A stretch of DNA of 64,000 nucleotides from Paracoccus sp. SMMA_5_TC (GCF_009696685.2 NZ_CP102355.1:1785501-1849500), one strand, 5' to 3'. Shown: positions 54,526 through 62,999, numbered from the stretch's first letter. A program made the numbers and translations. Notes: generated by a model from the sequence alone, not told the origin.

Positions 54526-56798
54526 TGGCCGACACGTCCTGGATGGCGCGCTTCGGCGCGCGGCTCGTCACCAATGGCTATGCCATCCTGCCGATCGGCC
54601 CGGGCACCAAGAAGCCCGGCCGGTTCCAGCGCGGCGGCTGGGCCGATTACCCGGAATGGAACCGCCATGCCGAACGCCCGACCACGGAGGTCGAGGTCGC
54701 GACCTGGGCTGCGTGGCCCGATTGCGGCATCGGCATCGTCGGTGGAGCGGTAGCGGCGGTCGATATCGACATCGCGGCGGACGCCGAACTGGCGTTGCAG
54801 ATCGAGGCGCTGGCCCGGGCGCGCCTCGGCGACACGCCGGCACTGCGCATCGGCCGCGCTCCGAAGCGCATGCTGGTCTATCGCACGGCAGCGCCGTTTC
54901 GGGGCATCAAGCGCCATCCGCTCGAGGTGCTCTGCCTCGGGCAGCAGTTTCTGGCCTATGCCGACCACCCCGATACCGGCGCGCCCTATGTCTGGCCCGA
55001 CGAGGGTCTGGCCGATCTCGATATCAGCGACCTTCCGGAAATCACGGCGGAAGCAGCGGAGGCCTTTCTCGACCAGGCCTATGCGACCCTGCCCGAGGCC
55101 CTGCGCCAGCGCGGGCTGCGATCGGCAACACCGGCCACACTGCTGCGCAACCACGGGCAGATCGGCACCTTGCCCGCCATCCGGTCGGCGCTCGACTGGC
55201 TGCCGAATGACGAGCTCGATTACGACAGCTGGATGCGCATCGGCATGGCGCTGAAGGGCGCGCTTGGCGATGAGGGCGGCGAGGTCTTTGCCACCTGGTC
55301 GGCACAGGCGGCCAAGGATGTGCCCGCGACCACGGCCCGCGCCTGGGCGAGCTTCAAGCCCGACCGGATCGGCGCGGGCACGATCTACCACCTCGCCATG
55401 GAGCGTGGCTGGCAGCCCGACGCCGCCTTGCGCCTCGATGGCAGCCTCGATCCGGACGGCCCGCATCCGGCCGCCGATCTGCTGGCCCGGCTGGAGGGGA
55501 GCGCGCCGACCGTCGCCGATCCGGAAAAGCCCGCCTTCAGCCTGACCATCCCCGATGGTCTCGTCGGGGATCTGACCGGCTACATGCTGGCCACAGCGCG
55601 CCGCCCACAGCCGCTTCTGTCGCTCGGGGCCAGCCTCTGCGCCATCGGCGCGCTGATGGGGCGGCGGTATCGCACCACCAGCAATCTTCGCTCGAACCTC
55701 TATGTCGTGGGGATTGCTGACAGCGGCTCGGGCAAGAACCACGCCCGCGAGATCATCAACGAGGTCTTCTTCGAGGCGGGTCTCGCCCACCATCTCGGCG
55801 GCAACAAGATCGCCTCCGGCGCCGGGCTCCTGACCGCGCTCCACCGCCAGCCGGCGATCCTGTTCCAGATCGACGAATTCGGGATGTTCCTGTCGGCCGC
55901 CGCTGACCGCAAGCGCAGCCCGCGCCACATCACCGAGATCCTCGACAACATGACCGAACTCTTCACGGCCGCGGGCGGGATCTTCCTCGGGGCGGAATAT
56001 GCGAACCGAGACGGCACCAATGAGCGGCGCGACATCAACCAGCCCTGCCTTTGCGTCTATGGCACCACGACGCCGCTGCATTTCTGGGGCGCGCTGCAGG
56101 GGGCAAACGTGGTCGATGGCTCGCTCGCGCGCTTTCTGATCCTGCCGAGTGATGAGGACTATCCGGACGAGAACCTCGCCGTCGGCATCCGGCGAGCCCC
56201 GCCCGCGCTGATCCAGGCGCTCCAGCTGGTCGCCAAAGGCGGCGGGGCCGTGAAGGGCAACCTGACCGGCAAGACCGCCGATCAGAACACCGCCGTGAAC
56301 CCGATGACCGTGCCGATGTCGGACGCAGCAAGGGCCCGGTTTGCCGAACTCAGCGACGCCCTGACCGAGGAGCTGCGGGCAGCGGCCGGCACCGCCTTCA
56401 CTGCCATTCTCGCCCGCATCGGAGAGAACGCGCTGAAGCTGGCGCTGATCGTCGCTGTCGGGCGCGATCCCGTGCGCCCCGAGATCGACATTACCGCGGC
56501 GGATTGGGCCATCGGCTTCGTGCGCCATTACGCGCGGCGCACCATGGAGGCGGTCGAGCGCCATGTGGCGGATACCGAAACCGAGGCGCATCTGAAGCGG
56601 CTGAAGGAGATCGTCCGCGCGGCCGGGCCCAAGGGGATCACCAAATCCGACATCACCCGCGCCTCCCAATGGTTGAAATCGCGCGACCGCGACGAAATCC
56701 TGCTGACGCTGATCGAGAGCGGCGACATTACCACCGGCATGCGCGGCTCCTCGACCAAGCAGGCCATGGTCTACCGGATGGCGCGGTGGGGCGGGTGA
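54525..56798 (+). CDS. Primase-polymerase/helicase
   Basis: A 757-residue replication protein. N-terminal Prim-Pol domain (residues about 10-190) with the metal-site AVDIDIAADAEL; a PriCT-type helical domain (LDWLPNDELDYDSWMRIGMA); then an ATPase/helicase part with Walker A GIADSGSGKNHA and Walker B AILFQIDEFGM, resembling DUF3987. The ATG at 54525 abuts the DUF6511 stop. It can prime and probably unwind DNA at the nearby repeat cluster, so it is the likely initiator of phage replication. Confidence 0.85.
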   Translation: MADTSWMARFGARLVTNGYAILPIGPGTKKPGRFQRGGWADYPEWNRHAERPTTEVEVATWAAWPDCGIGIVGGAVAAVDIDIAADAELALQIEALARARLGDTPALRIGRAPKRMLVYRTAAPFRGIKRHPLEVLCLGQQFLAYADHPDTGAPYVWPDEGLADLDISDLPEITAEAAEAFLDQAYATLPEALRQRGLRSATPATLLRNHGQIGTLPAIRSALDWLPNDELDYDSWMRIGMALKGALGDEGGEVFATWSAQAAKDVPATTARAWASFKPDRIGAGTIYHLAMERGWQPDAALRLDGSLDPDGPHPAADLLARLEGSAPTVADPEKPAFSLTIPDGLVGDLTGYMLATARRPQPLLSLGASLCAIGALMGRRYRTTSNLRSNLYVVGIADSGSGKNHAREIINEVFFEAGLAHHLGGNKIASGAGLLTALHRQPAILFQIDEFGMFLSAAADRKRSPRHITEILDNMTELFTAAGGIFLGAEYANRDGTNERRDINQPCLCVYGTTTPLHFWGALQGANVVDGSLARFLILPSDEDYPDENLAVGIRRAPPALIQALQLVAKGGGAVKGNLTGKTADQNTAVNPMTVPMSDAARARFAELSDALTEELRAAAGTAFTAILARIGENALKLALIVAVGRDPVRPEIDITAADWAIGFVRHYARRTMEAVERHVADTETEAHLKRLKEIVRAAGPKGITKSDITRASQWLKSRDRDEILLTLIESGDITTGMRGSSTKQAMVYRMARWGG

Positions 56799-56804
56799 CC
56801 GGAG

Positions 56805-57062
56805 ATCCTTCAATCCGCCTGAAGCGGCCCTTGAAGCCGAAATTCCGCCAAGCAGCAGAAACGAAAGGGAAAAACCGAATCCTTCAAATCCTTCAATCTT
56901 TCAAGAGGACCCCTTATCCCTATACGTGTACGCGCGTTCTAACAGAGAGAGACAGGTACCTATTGAAATATTGAATAATTGAAAGATTATATATTACACA
57001 TATAGGACAACCACTTAGGGGCGGAAATCCTTCAAGACGCCCCTCTGAAGGTTCTGAAGGAT
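56805..57062. other. Iteron-like repeats with AT-rich core (putative phage origin)
   Basis: The 388-base gap after the primase holds at least six copies of ATCCTTCAA or a one-base variant: 56805-56813, 56879-56887, 56888-56896 (tandem), 56979-56987 (reverse, TTGAAAGAT), 57027-57035 and 57054-57062 (reverse, CTGAAGGAT). Between them is an AT-rich run (56961-57005) with TATTGAAATATTGAATAATT-type sequence. One copy sits in the loop of a perfect 7-bp stem, AGGGGCG (57017-57023) with CGCCCCT (57038-57044). Repeats plus an AT-rich unwinding zone next to the initiator is the layout of a replication origin. No gene is seen in this stretch. Confidence 0.6.
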
Positions 57063-57186
57063 TTGACGGGCGGTCCAGCTGCCCAGCCCATGAACTGACC
57101 AGACCACCCTTCGGGGCCTGGCGAGACCGCAGCCTTCACCGGCCAGCCCGCTCGCCTCGCTCGCAAACGCGAAGAGGAGGTCTCTC

Positions 57187-57717
57187 ATGACCCAATCCAA
57201 CGAATACCCGCGCGTGACGCAGACTTACGCGGCCCCACAGGGGCCACGGTTCTGCGCCACCCTCGCGCTCGATCTCGGCACCACCACCGGCTGGGCGCTG
57301 CGCAGCCACGAAGGGCTCATCACCAGCGGCACCGCCAGCTTCCGGCCCGGGCGCTATGACGGTGGCGGCATGCGCTATCTGCGCTTCACCAACTGGCTGA
57401 CCGAGCTAGACCGGCTGTCCGGTCCGATCGCCGCGATCTGGTTCGAGGAGGTCCGCCGCCACGCTGGAACCGACGCGGCCCATGTCTATGGCGGGCTGAT
57501 GGCCTCGCTCACTAGCTGGGGCGAGCTGCGGGGGGTGCCCTACGAGGGCGTGCCGGTGGGCACGATCAAGCGCCATGCCACCGGCAAAGGCAACGCGCCC
57601 AAGCAGGCCATGATCGATGCGGCCCGCGCGAAGGGCTTCAGCCCCGAAGACGACAACGAGGCCGATGCCATCGCCATCCTGCTCTGGGCCCTCGACGCCC
57701 GGGGAGGTGCGGCATGA
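57187..57717 (+). CDS. RuvC-like Holliday junction resolvase
   Basis: A 176-residue RNase H-fold resolvase. The first catalytic Asp29 is in LALDLGTTTG, the second acidic residues in IWFEEVRRH and the last pair in DDNEADAIAIL. A basic VGTIKRHATGKGNAPKQ loop precedes the last motif, as in phage RuvC-like enzymes. It resolves branched DNA before packaging. The stop overlaps the next small gene in ATGA. Confidence 0.82.
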   Translation: MTQSNEYPRVTQTYAAPQGPRFCATLALDLGTTTGWALRSHEGLITSGTASFRPGRYDGGGMRYLRFTNWLTELDRLSGPIAAIWFEEVRRHAGTDAAHVYGGLMASLTSWGELRGVPYEGVPVGTIKRHATGKGNAPKQAMIDAARAKGFSPEDDNEADAIAILLWALDARGGAA

Positions 57718-57911
57718 GGTTCCATCCCAAGGGCTATGGCGGCCAGCGCCGGTCGCCTGATGAGGTGAAGCGCGACGGCTGGCGCGAACAGGGCCTGCTG
57801 GCCGTCAGCGTGGATGACCAGCGCCTGACCTGGCCCGAGCGTGAACTCGTCGAGCAGCTGGGCACGCGGCTCTATGGTCCGCGACCGGTCGAGGATCTGC
57901 GCCATGGCTGA
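57714..57911 (+). CDS. Small phage hypothetical protein
   Basis: A 65-residue protein, mixed charge, no family recognised (MRFHPKGYGGQRRSPDEVKR start). It overlaps both neighbours (ATGA with the resolvase, 8 bases with the next gene), which supports it as a real gene in the operon. Confidence 0.6.
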   Translation: MRFHPKGYGGQRRSPDEVKRDGWREQGLLAVSVDDQRLTWPERELVEQLGTRLYGPRPVEDLRHG

Positions 57912-58290
57912 GCACATCTGGACCGCCGAGGACGTCGCCGATCATTTAGAAGAGGCGTTCCGCACCCTGCGCAAGCTACCGCCCGTGAAGGTGCAGGGCT
58001 ATTTCAACGCCTGGCCGCAGGTCATCCGCACCGAGCGCGAGATCCTCGCCATGGAGCCTGAACCGATGCGGGTCTGGCCCTCGGCCGCCGCGATCTCGCG
58101 GCTCGAGCAGACCTTCGACTGGGTGCTCTGGCTCGGCGAGAGTGAACGCCGCCTGATCTGGTGGCGCGCTGCCCGGCGGCCGTGGAAGCAGATCACCCAT
58201 GAGCTGGGCGTCGACCGCAGCACCGCATGGCGCCAGCACAAGCTCGCGCTCACCAAGATCTCCGCGCGGCTGAATGCTGCGGCTGCATGA
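57904..58290 (+). CDS. DUF6362 HTH protein
   Basis: A 128-residue protein of the DUF6362 type: TAEDVADHLEEAFRTLRKLP start, a central WPSAAAISRLEQTFDWVLWL and a C-terminal RRPWKQITHELGVDRSTAWR helix-turn-helix. DNA-binding in the phage late/early transition is likely; no direct evidence. The ATG at 57904 lies within the previous gene. Confidence 0.8.
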   Translation: MAEHIWTAEDVADHLEEAFRTLRKLPPVKVQGYFNAWPQVIRTEREILAMEPEPMRVWPSAAAISRLEQTFDWVLWLGESERRLIWWRAARRPWKQITHELGVDRSTAWRQHKLALTKISARLNAAAA

Positions 58291-58580
58291 AATGTTGCAA
58301 CACTTTGATCTTCGACAGCTGCAACAGATCCGTGCTATCTGAAGGATATGATGGGGAGAGTGCGTCGGAAGACGGCTCTCCCCGTTTCCGTTCGCGCGGA
58401 CCCGCGACAGCAGGGCCGCAGCGGAGCGCATTTCCCTGAAATCGGCGGGTCCTTCCCGGCGTCCATCCTATGCGGGCGGGCGAAGCGCGAGGGTTTCCCA
58501 GTGACGCCCCTGAAAATAGCCGTTTCGTTTCGCTTGGGGCCTCGCGGCAACGAGCGAAGGGCCTGACAGCCCGACACCCC
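58291..58580. other. Intergenic region with TGTTGCAACA palindrome
   Basis: A perfect 10-bp palindrome TGTTGCAACA (58293-58302) is followed by a CTGCAACAG half site around 58319-58327. A 72-residue open frame (58348-58566) with an AAGGAT leader is present, but the protein looks unstructured and I do not call it. The palindrome may control the methyltransferase genes. Confidence 0.4.
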
Positions 58581-59888
58581 ATGCCTGAACCGAAACGGTC
58601 CCGCGGGGGCATTTCGGTTCACGCTCCCCATTTCGCCGCCCGGCACCCCAAGGACATTCCCATGGACGTCGTCGACCTGCCGCTCGAGCAGATCATTCCC
58701 TATGCGCGCAATCCCCGGCGCAACGAGCAGGCCATCGCCACGGTCGCGGCCTCGATCCAGGAGTTCGGCTGGCGTCAGCCCATCGTCGTGGACGAGGCAA
58801 TGGTCGTGCTGGCCGGGCACACCCGGCTGGAGGCCGCACGCAAGCTCGGCTTCAAGACCGCGCCGGTGCATGTCGCCAAGGGCCTGACCGCGTCCCAGGC
58901 CCGCGCTTTCCGGATCATGGACAACCGTTCCGGCGAGAATGCCGAATGGGATAAGGACCTCTTGAACCTCGAACTGGCGGACCTGCTGGAGGCGGATTAC
59001 GACCTCGATCTGACCGGCTTCACCGAGGACGAGGTGAAAGCGCTGATGTCGAGCCTCGATGCGGGCACCGGTCCGCAGGAGGGCGAAGACGAGATCCCGG
59101 AAACCCCGGAGGATCCGATCAGCCGTCCCGGCGATCTCTGGCTGCTCGGGCACCACCGGCTTCTCTGTGGTGACAGCACGGTTGCCACCGATGTCGAGCG
59201 GCTGCTCGGTCCGGTGAAGCCGCTGCTGATGGTCACCGATCCGCCCTACGGCGTGGAATACGACCCGGGCTGGCGCAACCAGGCGGGGGCGGCCAAGACC
59301 AAGCGCACTGGCAAGGTGTTGAACGATGATCGGGCCGACTGGCGCGAGGCCTGGGCGCTGTTCCCCGGCGATGTCGCCTATGTCTGGCACGGTGCGCTGC
59401 ACGCGGCGACCGTGGCGGAAAGCCTCGAGGTCGCGGGCTTCACCATCCGATCCCAGATCATCTGGGCCAAGGAGCGGCTGGTCCTGAGCCGCGGCGATTA
59501 TCACTGGCAGCACGAGCCCGCCTGGTACGCCGTGCGCAAGTCCGGCAAGGGCCATTGGGCGGGCGACCGCAAGCAGACGACGCTCTGGCACATCTCGGGC
59601 AAGGATCAGGACGAAAAGACCGTCCACGGCACCCAGAAGCCTGTGGAATGCATGCGCCGGCCGATCCTCAACAATTCGAGCCCGGGTCAGGCAATCTACG
59701 AGCCCTTCATGGGATCGGGCACCACGCTGATCGCGGCCGAGACCACGGGTCGCGTCTGCCACGGTATCGAGCTGAACCCGGCCTATGTCGATGTGGCCAT
59801 CCAGCGCTGGCAGAAATTCACCGGGAAGCAGGCCGTCCTCGACGGGGATGGAACGCCCTACGACGACCTCAAGACCAAAGACCGCTGA
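58581..59888 (+). CDS. ParB-domain DNA methyltransferase (beta class)
   Basis: A 435-residue fusion. The N-terminal ParB/Srx-like domain (PLEQIIPYARNPRRNEQA, then AGHTRLEAARKLG) is followed by a DNA N6-adenine or N4-cytosine methyltransferase with DPPYG in VTDPPYGVEYDPGW before FMGSGTT, the beta-class order. Starts at 58581 (MPEPKRSRG) or at the internal ATG at 58662 (MDVVDLPLEQ); the first is reported. Such fusions in prophages modify phage DNA, probably against host restriction. No cognate nuclease is beside it. Confidence 0.9.
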   Translation: MPEPKRSRGGISVHAPHFAARHPKDIPMDVVDLPLEQIIPYARNPRRNEQAIATVAASIQEFGWRQPIVVDEAMVVLAGHTRLEAARKLGFKTAPVHVAKGLTASQARAFRIMDNRSGENAEWDKDLLNLELADLLEADYDLDLTGFTEDEVKALMSSLDAGTGPQEGEDEIPETPEDPISRPGDLWLLGHHRLLCGDSTVATDVERLLGPVKPLLMVTDPPYGVEYDPGWRNQAGAAKTKRTGKVLNDDRADWREAWALFPGDVAYVWHGALHAATVAESLEVAGFTIRSQIIWAKERLVLSRGDYHWQHEPAWYAVRKSGKGHWAGDRKQTTLWHISGKDQDEKTVHGTQKPVECMRRPILNNSSPGQAIYEPFMGSGTTLIAAETTGRVCHGIELNPAYVDVAIQRWQKFTGKQAVLDGDGTPYDDLKTKDR

Positions 59889-59891
59889 GGG

Positions 59892-61073
59892 ATGGATGAC
59901 CTGGCTTTACCTTCCGCAGGCCTGCCTGACGGAACAGGCGGCGCATGCCTCTTCGGCCTGTCGCTCTGCTCCGGCGCCGGTGGCATCGACCTCGGGCTCA
60001 CCATCGCCTTGCCCGGATATCGAACTGTGGGCCATGTCGAACGGGAAACCTACGCTGCAGCCACTCTCGTGGCGCGGATGGAAGACGCGTCCCTGGATCA
60101 GGCTGTTGTCTGGGACGATGTTGCCAGTTTCGACGGCCGCCCATGGCGCGGCGCGGTGGACATCGTCACTGCGGGCTATCCGTGCCAGCCGTTCTCTGTC
60201 GCTGGCAAGCGTCGGGGCGCGGACGACCCGCGCCACCTCTGGCCGCATGTCGCGCGGATTATTGGAGAGGTCGAGCCACCCTTCGTCTTCCTCGAGAATG
60301 TCGCCCATCATCTCCGCCTCGGCTTCCCCGAAGTCGCCGCAGGACTGGTCGGCATGGGCTACCGCCTTGCGGCAGACCTCTTCACGGCGGCGGAAGTCGG
60401 CGCGCCCCACAAGCGCGAGCGCCTCTTCATCCTCGCCATCCGCGCGGGCGACGAGCTGGCCGACCCCACGCGCCTGCTCTGGAACCCGGTCGAGTGGCGG
60501 GAACCGGACGGAACTGCTGCGGCTCTGGCCAACACCCCGCGCCAGCGCCAACGAGAACCGGCAGACGAAACCGACGCCCTCGCAGGCAGCGGGTCAGCAC
60601 GGGATGAATCTGGCGACGACGGCTGCAATGTGGCCGACACCGCAGACCGACAGCTTTCGAAGCCGGGGCGGCGAGCGGAAGGACGAAAAGGGTCTGGACC
60701 GAATGGCGCGGGATTGGCCGACCCCGATGGCAACCGACGGAAACAAGCCGAGCGCGGGCAATCGCCGGACGGCAAATCTTACCCATGCCAGTCAGATGTG
60801 GATGACGCCAACGGCACGGGATCACAAGGATGGCGCAACGACGCTGGCAAACACGCCGGTGAACGGCCTGCTTGGCCGCCAGGTCCTGGTGACGCCGACG
60901 GCTGGGCCGAATTCCTCCGATGTGCGCCGGACCTTGAACCCGCTGTTCGTCGAGGCGCTGATGGGCTGGCCCACCGGGTGGACCGGCTTCGCCTCTGTGG
61001 CAACGGCGTGGTCCCCCTGGTTGCGGCGCATGCGCTGCGAACTCTGGCGGCTGAATTGCTGGCCGATAGATGA
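59892..61073 (+). CDS. DNA (cytosine-5) methyltransferase
   Basis: A 393-residue C5 methyltransferase. Motif I is LSLCSGAGGIDLG, motif IV has the catalytic Cys in TAGYPCQPFSVAG, motif VI is FVFLENVAHH and motif VIII region GAPHKRERLFI; motif X, LCGNGVVPLVAAHALRTL, ends the protein. Between VIII and X lies a low-complexity stretch of repeated L/V-A-D-P/T units (ADPTRL, ANTPRQ, ADTADR, ADPDGN). The +1 frame over the same DNA is also open to the end and reads WPTP units at the same places. It lies 3 bases after the ParB-fused methyltransferase. Confidence 0.85.
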   Translation: MDDLALPSAGLPDGTGGACLFGLSLCSGAGGIDLGLTIALPGYRTVGHVERETYAAATLVARMEDASLDQAVVWDDVASFDGRPWRGAVDIVTAGYPCQPFSVAGKRRGADDPRHLWPHVARIIGEVEPPFVFLENVAHHLRLGFPEVAAGLVGMGYRLAADLFTAAEVGAPHKRERLFILAIRAGDELADPTRLLWNPVEWREPDGTAAALANTPRQRQREPADETDALAGSGSARDESGDDGCNVADTADRQLSKPGRRAEGRKGSGPNGAGLADPDGNRRKQAERGQSPDGKSYPCQSDVDDANGTGSQGWRNDAGKHAGERPAWPPGPGDADGWAEFLRCAPDLEPAVRRGADGLAHRVDRLRLCGNGVVPLVAAHALRTLAAELLADR

Positions 61074-61086
61074 GGTGGAGGCATGA
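60034..61086 (+). other. Second open frame over the C5 methyltransferase gene
   Basis: The frame shifted +1 from the methyltransferase is open for more than 430 codons (59785-61086). From the ATG at 60034 it begins MSNGKPTLQPLSWRGWKTR and its second half carries six W-P/M/V-T-P units and ends with LNPLFVEALMGWPTGWTGF, a stretch that looks like the target-recognition end of other phage cytosine methyltransferases. The first half is Ser/Arg-rich and looks like a shadow. It may be a real overlapping product, a frame swapped in by indels, or only a shadow kept open by the codon bias; see findings. Confidence 0.35.
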
Positions 61087-61292
61087 GCCAGACCCGCCTC
61101 ATGTCGCTGGTCGAGTCCGTTGCCAACGTGATGATCGGCTACGGCGTTGCCGTGGTCACGCAGATCCTGATCTTCCCGGTCTTCGGGCTGCATACGACGC
61201 TGGCGCAGAACCTGAAGATGGGTGCGGTATTCACCGTGGTGAGCATCGCGCGGTCCTATGTCCTGCGGCGCCTCTTCGAAAGGTTCCGTTGA
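61083..61292 (+). CDS. DUF7220 small membrane protein
   Basis: A 69-residue protein with two membrane helices (IGYGVAVVTQILIFPVFGL and a second around VFTVVSIARSYVLRRLF), of the DUF7220 type found in phages. It overlaps the end of the second frame over the methyltransferase gene by 4 bases (ATGAG). Function unknown. Confidence 0.8.
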   Translation: MSQTRLMSLVESVANVMIGYGVAVVTQILIFPVFGLHTTLAQNLKMGAVFTVVSIARSYVLRRLFERFR

Positions 61293-61523
61293 CGCGATGC
61301 GGGACGATCCTTTATTGTCGCGCTGCTGCGAATTCGGCTTCGGCCGACTTGAGTAAGCCAGCGGCTACTCTGACCTTGGGGCATTATCCTGCAGGTTTCG
61401 CGGTCCGGCATGCGGAGCCACGGATCACCGGGCCTCGCGCGAGCAGGAGCTTCCAGCCGGGGAGCGTCCGTTACGGACGTCGCGCATTCGCTTCTCACGA
61501 AGTCGAATGAAAGGACCCTTGCA
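61293..61523. other. Intergenic with small hairpin
   Basis: About 230 bases with no supported gene. CGTCCG-TTA-CGGACG (61465-61479) is a perfect 6-bp hairpin 45 bases before the HNH gene. Nothing else noteworthy was seen. Confidence 0.4.
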
Positions 61524-61898
61524 ATGGGATCACTGAAACGTATCCGCCGACGGAAGATGATGGCCCAAGGTGGCCGCTGCTACTACTGCGGCCTGCAGAT
61601 GTGGGACGATGCCGCTGAAACCGCGTCTTTCCAACGAAACAACCACACGAAGCGGACGCCAAGGGCGCTTCGCTGCACCGCCGAGCATCTGCACGCCCGT
61701 TCCGACGGTGGTCGCGACACGGATGAGAACATCGTTGCGGCCTGCTGGTACTGCAATAACCAGCGCCATAGGCGGAAGTGCCCGCACTCGCCTGAAGAGC
61801 ATCGCGTTTACGTCCAGAAGCGCATGGCAGCCGGAAGGTGGCTGCTGGCGCAGGTGTCATCGGTCGGTCTCACGGCGATACTGTCGAGGCCATCATAG
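61524..61898 (+). CDS. HNH endonuclease
   Basis: A 124-residue HNH nuclease. Two CxxC pairs (CYYCGLQ and CWYCNNQRH) form the zinc site, and AEHLHARSDGG with ENIVAACWYC gives the H-N-H core. The ATG at 61524 has an AAGGA leader. Phage HNH nucleases often assist terminase or act as homing nucleases; it sits three small genes before the terminase. Confidence 0.82.
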   Translation: MGSLKRIRRRKMMAQGGRCYYCGLQMWDDAAETASFQRNNHTKRTPRALRCTAEHLHARSDGGRDTDENIVAACWYCNNQRHRRKCPHSPEEHRVYVQKRMAAGRWLLAQVSSVGLTAILSRPS

Positions 61899-61948
61899 CT
61901 AGAGGCCGCCGCCCGTTTTGGGCGGCGGCGTAACGCTTCTGGCGTGGG

Positions 61949-62461
61949 TCAGGCGGCGGGAAGCCGGTAGACCCGCCCCCGATCCTCGACCTTCTCGGAA
62001 GTCACCTCGAGACCGAGTTTCTTCTTCAGCGCCCCGGCCATCGCGCCGCGCACCGTGTGCGACTGCCAGCCCGTCGCGGCCATGATCTCCTCGATGGTCG
62101 CGCCGTTCGGCGCGCGCAGCATGGCGATCAGAGTGGCCTGCTTGGTGCCCTCGCGCGGCGTGCGCGTCTTGGGCGCGGGTTCGGGGGCGGCGGAGGTGTT
62201 CGGCTCGATGCCGATGGCGGCAAGGCCTGCGTCGGTGGCAACCAGCGTGACGCCGTGCCCGTCGCCGGTCTCGCGCCAGACGGGTTCGCCCTTGCGCATG
62301 TCCGCCTCGGCCTCTTCGAGCAAGCCCTTCGCGAGCATCGTGCCAACCACCTTGGCGGCGGCGCCACCCCGCAGGCTCTCGGGCAGCGGCAGGGCGATGT
62401 GCTCGGGCCGCTGGGCGGCGGCGCTGAGGATGATGGCTTGGGTGTCGGAAAGCTGGGTCAT
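61949..62461 (-). CDS. DUF3489 protein
   Basis: A 170-residue protein with the DUF3489 winged-helix pattern TKQATLIAMLRAPNGATIEE and GWQSHTVRGAMAGALKKKLG. The N-terminal region reads SAAAQRPEHIALPLPESLRG. It is on the strand opposite to the early genes, with two small genes upstream on the same strand. A DNA-binding regulatory role is likely from the fold. Confidence 0.85.
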   Translation of the reverse strand: MTQLSDTQAIILSAAAQRPEHIALPLPESLRGGAAAKVVGTMLAKGLLEEAEADMRKGEPVWRETGDGHGVTLVATDAGLAAIGIEPNTSAAPEPAPKTRTPREGTKQATLIAMLRAPNGATIEEIMAATGWQSHTVRGAMAGALKKKLGLEVTSEKVEDRGRVYRLPAA

Positions 62462-62555
62462 GGGGGCGTCTCCGTATTCGGGTCGCGTCCGTCGCGATCC
62501 CTTCTACGACCCCGAGCCGCGCCCGCGCGCGGCAGAGGTCCGGAGATTCCGGAGG

Positions 62556-62807
62556 TCAGTCTGCAAATTCGCCTTCGCCGAACGCGCTGTCGGTGATGCG
62601 CTTCAACAGGCTCGCGTAGTGTTCGAGGGTACCGACGTGGCCCCAGTTGATCTCGTCGGGATGGGCGTCGAAGTGGTCATCACTCAGCCTCTGCAGGCGG
62701 ACGAGCATCGTGTCGATCTCGGCCTTCTTTTCAATGAAAGCCGCCAGCGCGGCTTCTTGGTTCCTGCGGGCCTTTTCGGCGCGGAGTTGGTGGCGGTCGG
62801 TCATCAT
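62556..62807 (-). CDS. Small phage hypothetical protein
   Basis: An 83-residue, charged helical protein (MMTDRHQLRAEKARRNQEAA start). It follows the next minus-strand gene by 9 bases and precedes DUF3489 by about 95. No family recognised; operon position supports it. Confidence 0.6.
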   Translation of the reverse strand: MMTDRHQLRAEKARRNQEAALAAFIEKKAEIDTMLVRLQRLSDDHFDAHPDEINWGHVGTLEHYASLLKRITDSAFGEGEFAD

Positions 62808-62816
62808 CCTGCCCCC

Positions 62817-62999
62817 TCAGTTCTTCTGCTCGATCATCGCGAGGATCGCGCAGGCCATGCCGCCCAGAAACTCGCCGCGCCGGAAGACGATCTCGTCGAT
62901 CTCGGTCGCGCGGGTGATGGCGGGATCGACCTGAAGGTCGGCGGCCATGTGCGGAAGCAGGCGGGCGGCTTCAAGGTTGTAGCGTTCGGCGAGGGTCAT
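62817..62999 (-). CDS. Small phage hypothetical protein
   Basis: A 60-residue protein (MTLAERYNLEAARLLPHMAA, with a C-terminal FLGGMACAILAMIEQ). The ATG at 62999 has a GGAG leader; an upstream ATG at 63020 would add seven residues. No family recognised. It leads the minus-strand trio and is divergent from terS. Confidence 0.6.
   Translation of the reverse strand: MTLAERYNLEAARLLPHMAADLQVDPAITRATEIDEIVFRRGEFLGGMACAILAMIEQKN

Noticed and set aside
54447..56813. 788-codon open frame opposite the primase-polymerase
   Set aside because: Composition is that of a reverse-strand shadow; the plus strand carries Walker A/B and the primase metal site.
58348..58566. 72-codon frame with an AAGGAT leader before the methyltransferase
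   Set aside because: The product is unstructured Arg/Pro-rich sequence with no recognisable pattern, and the leader alone is too weak to call a gene.
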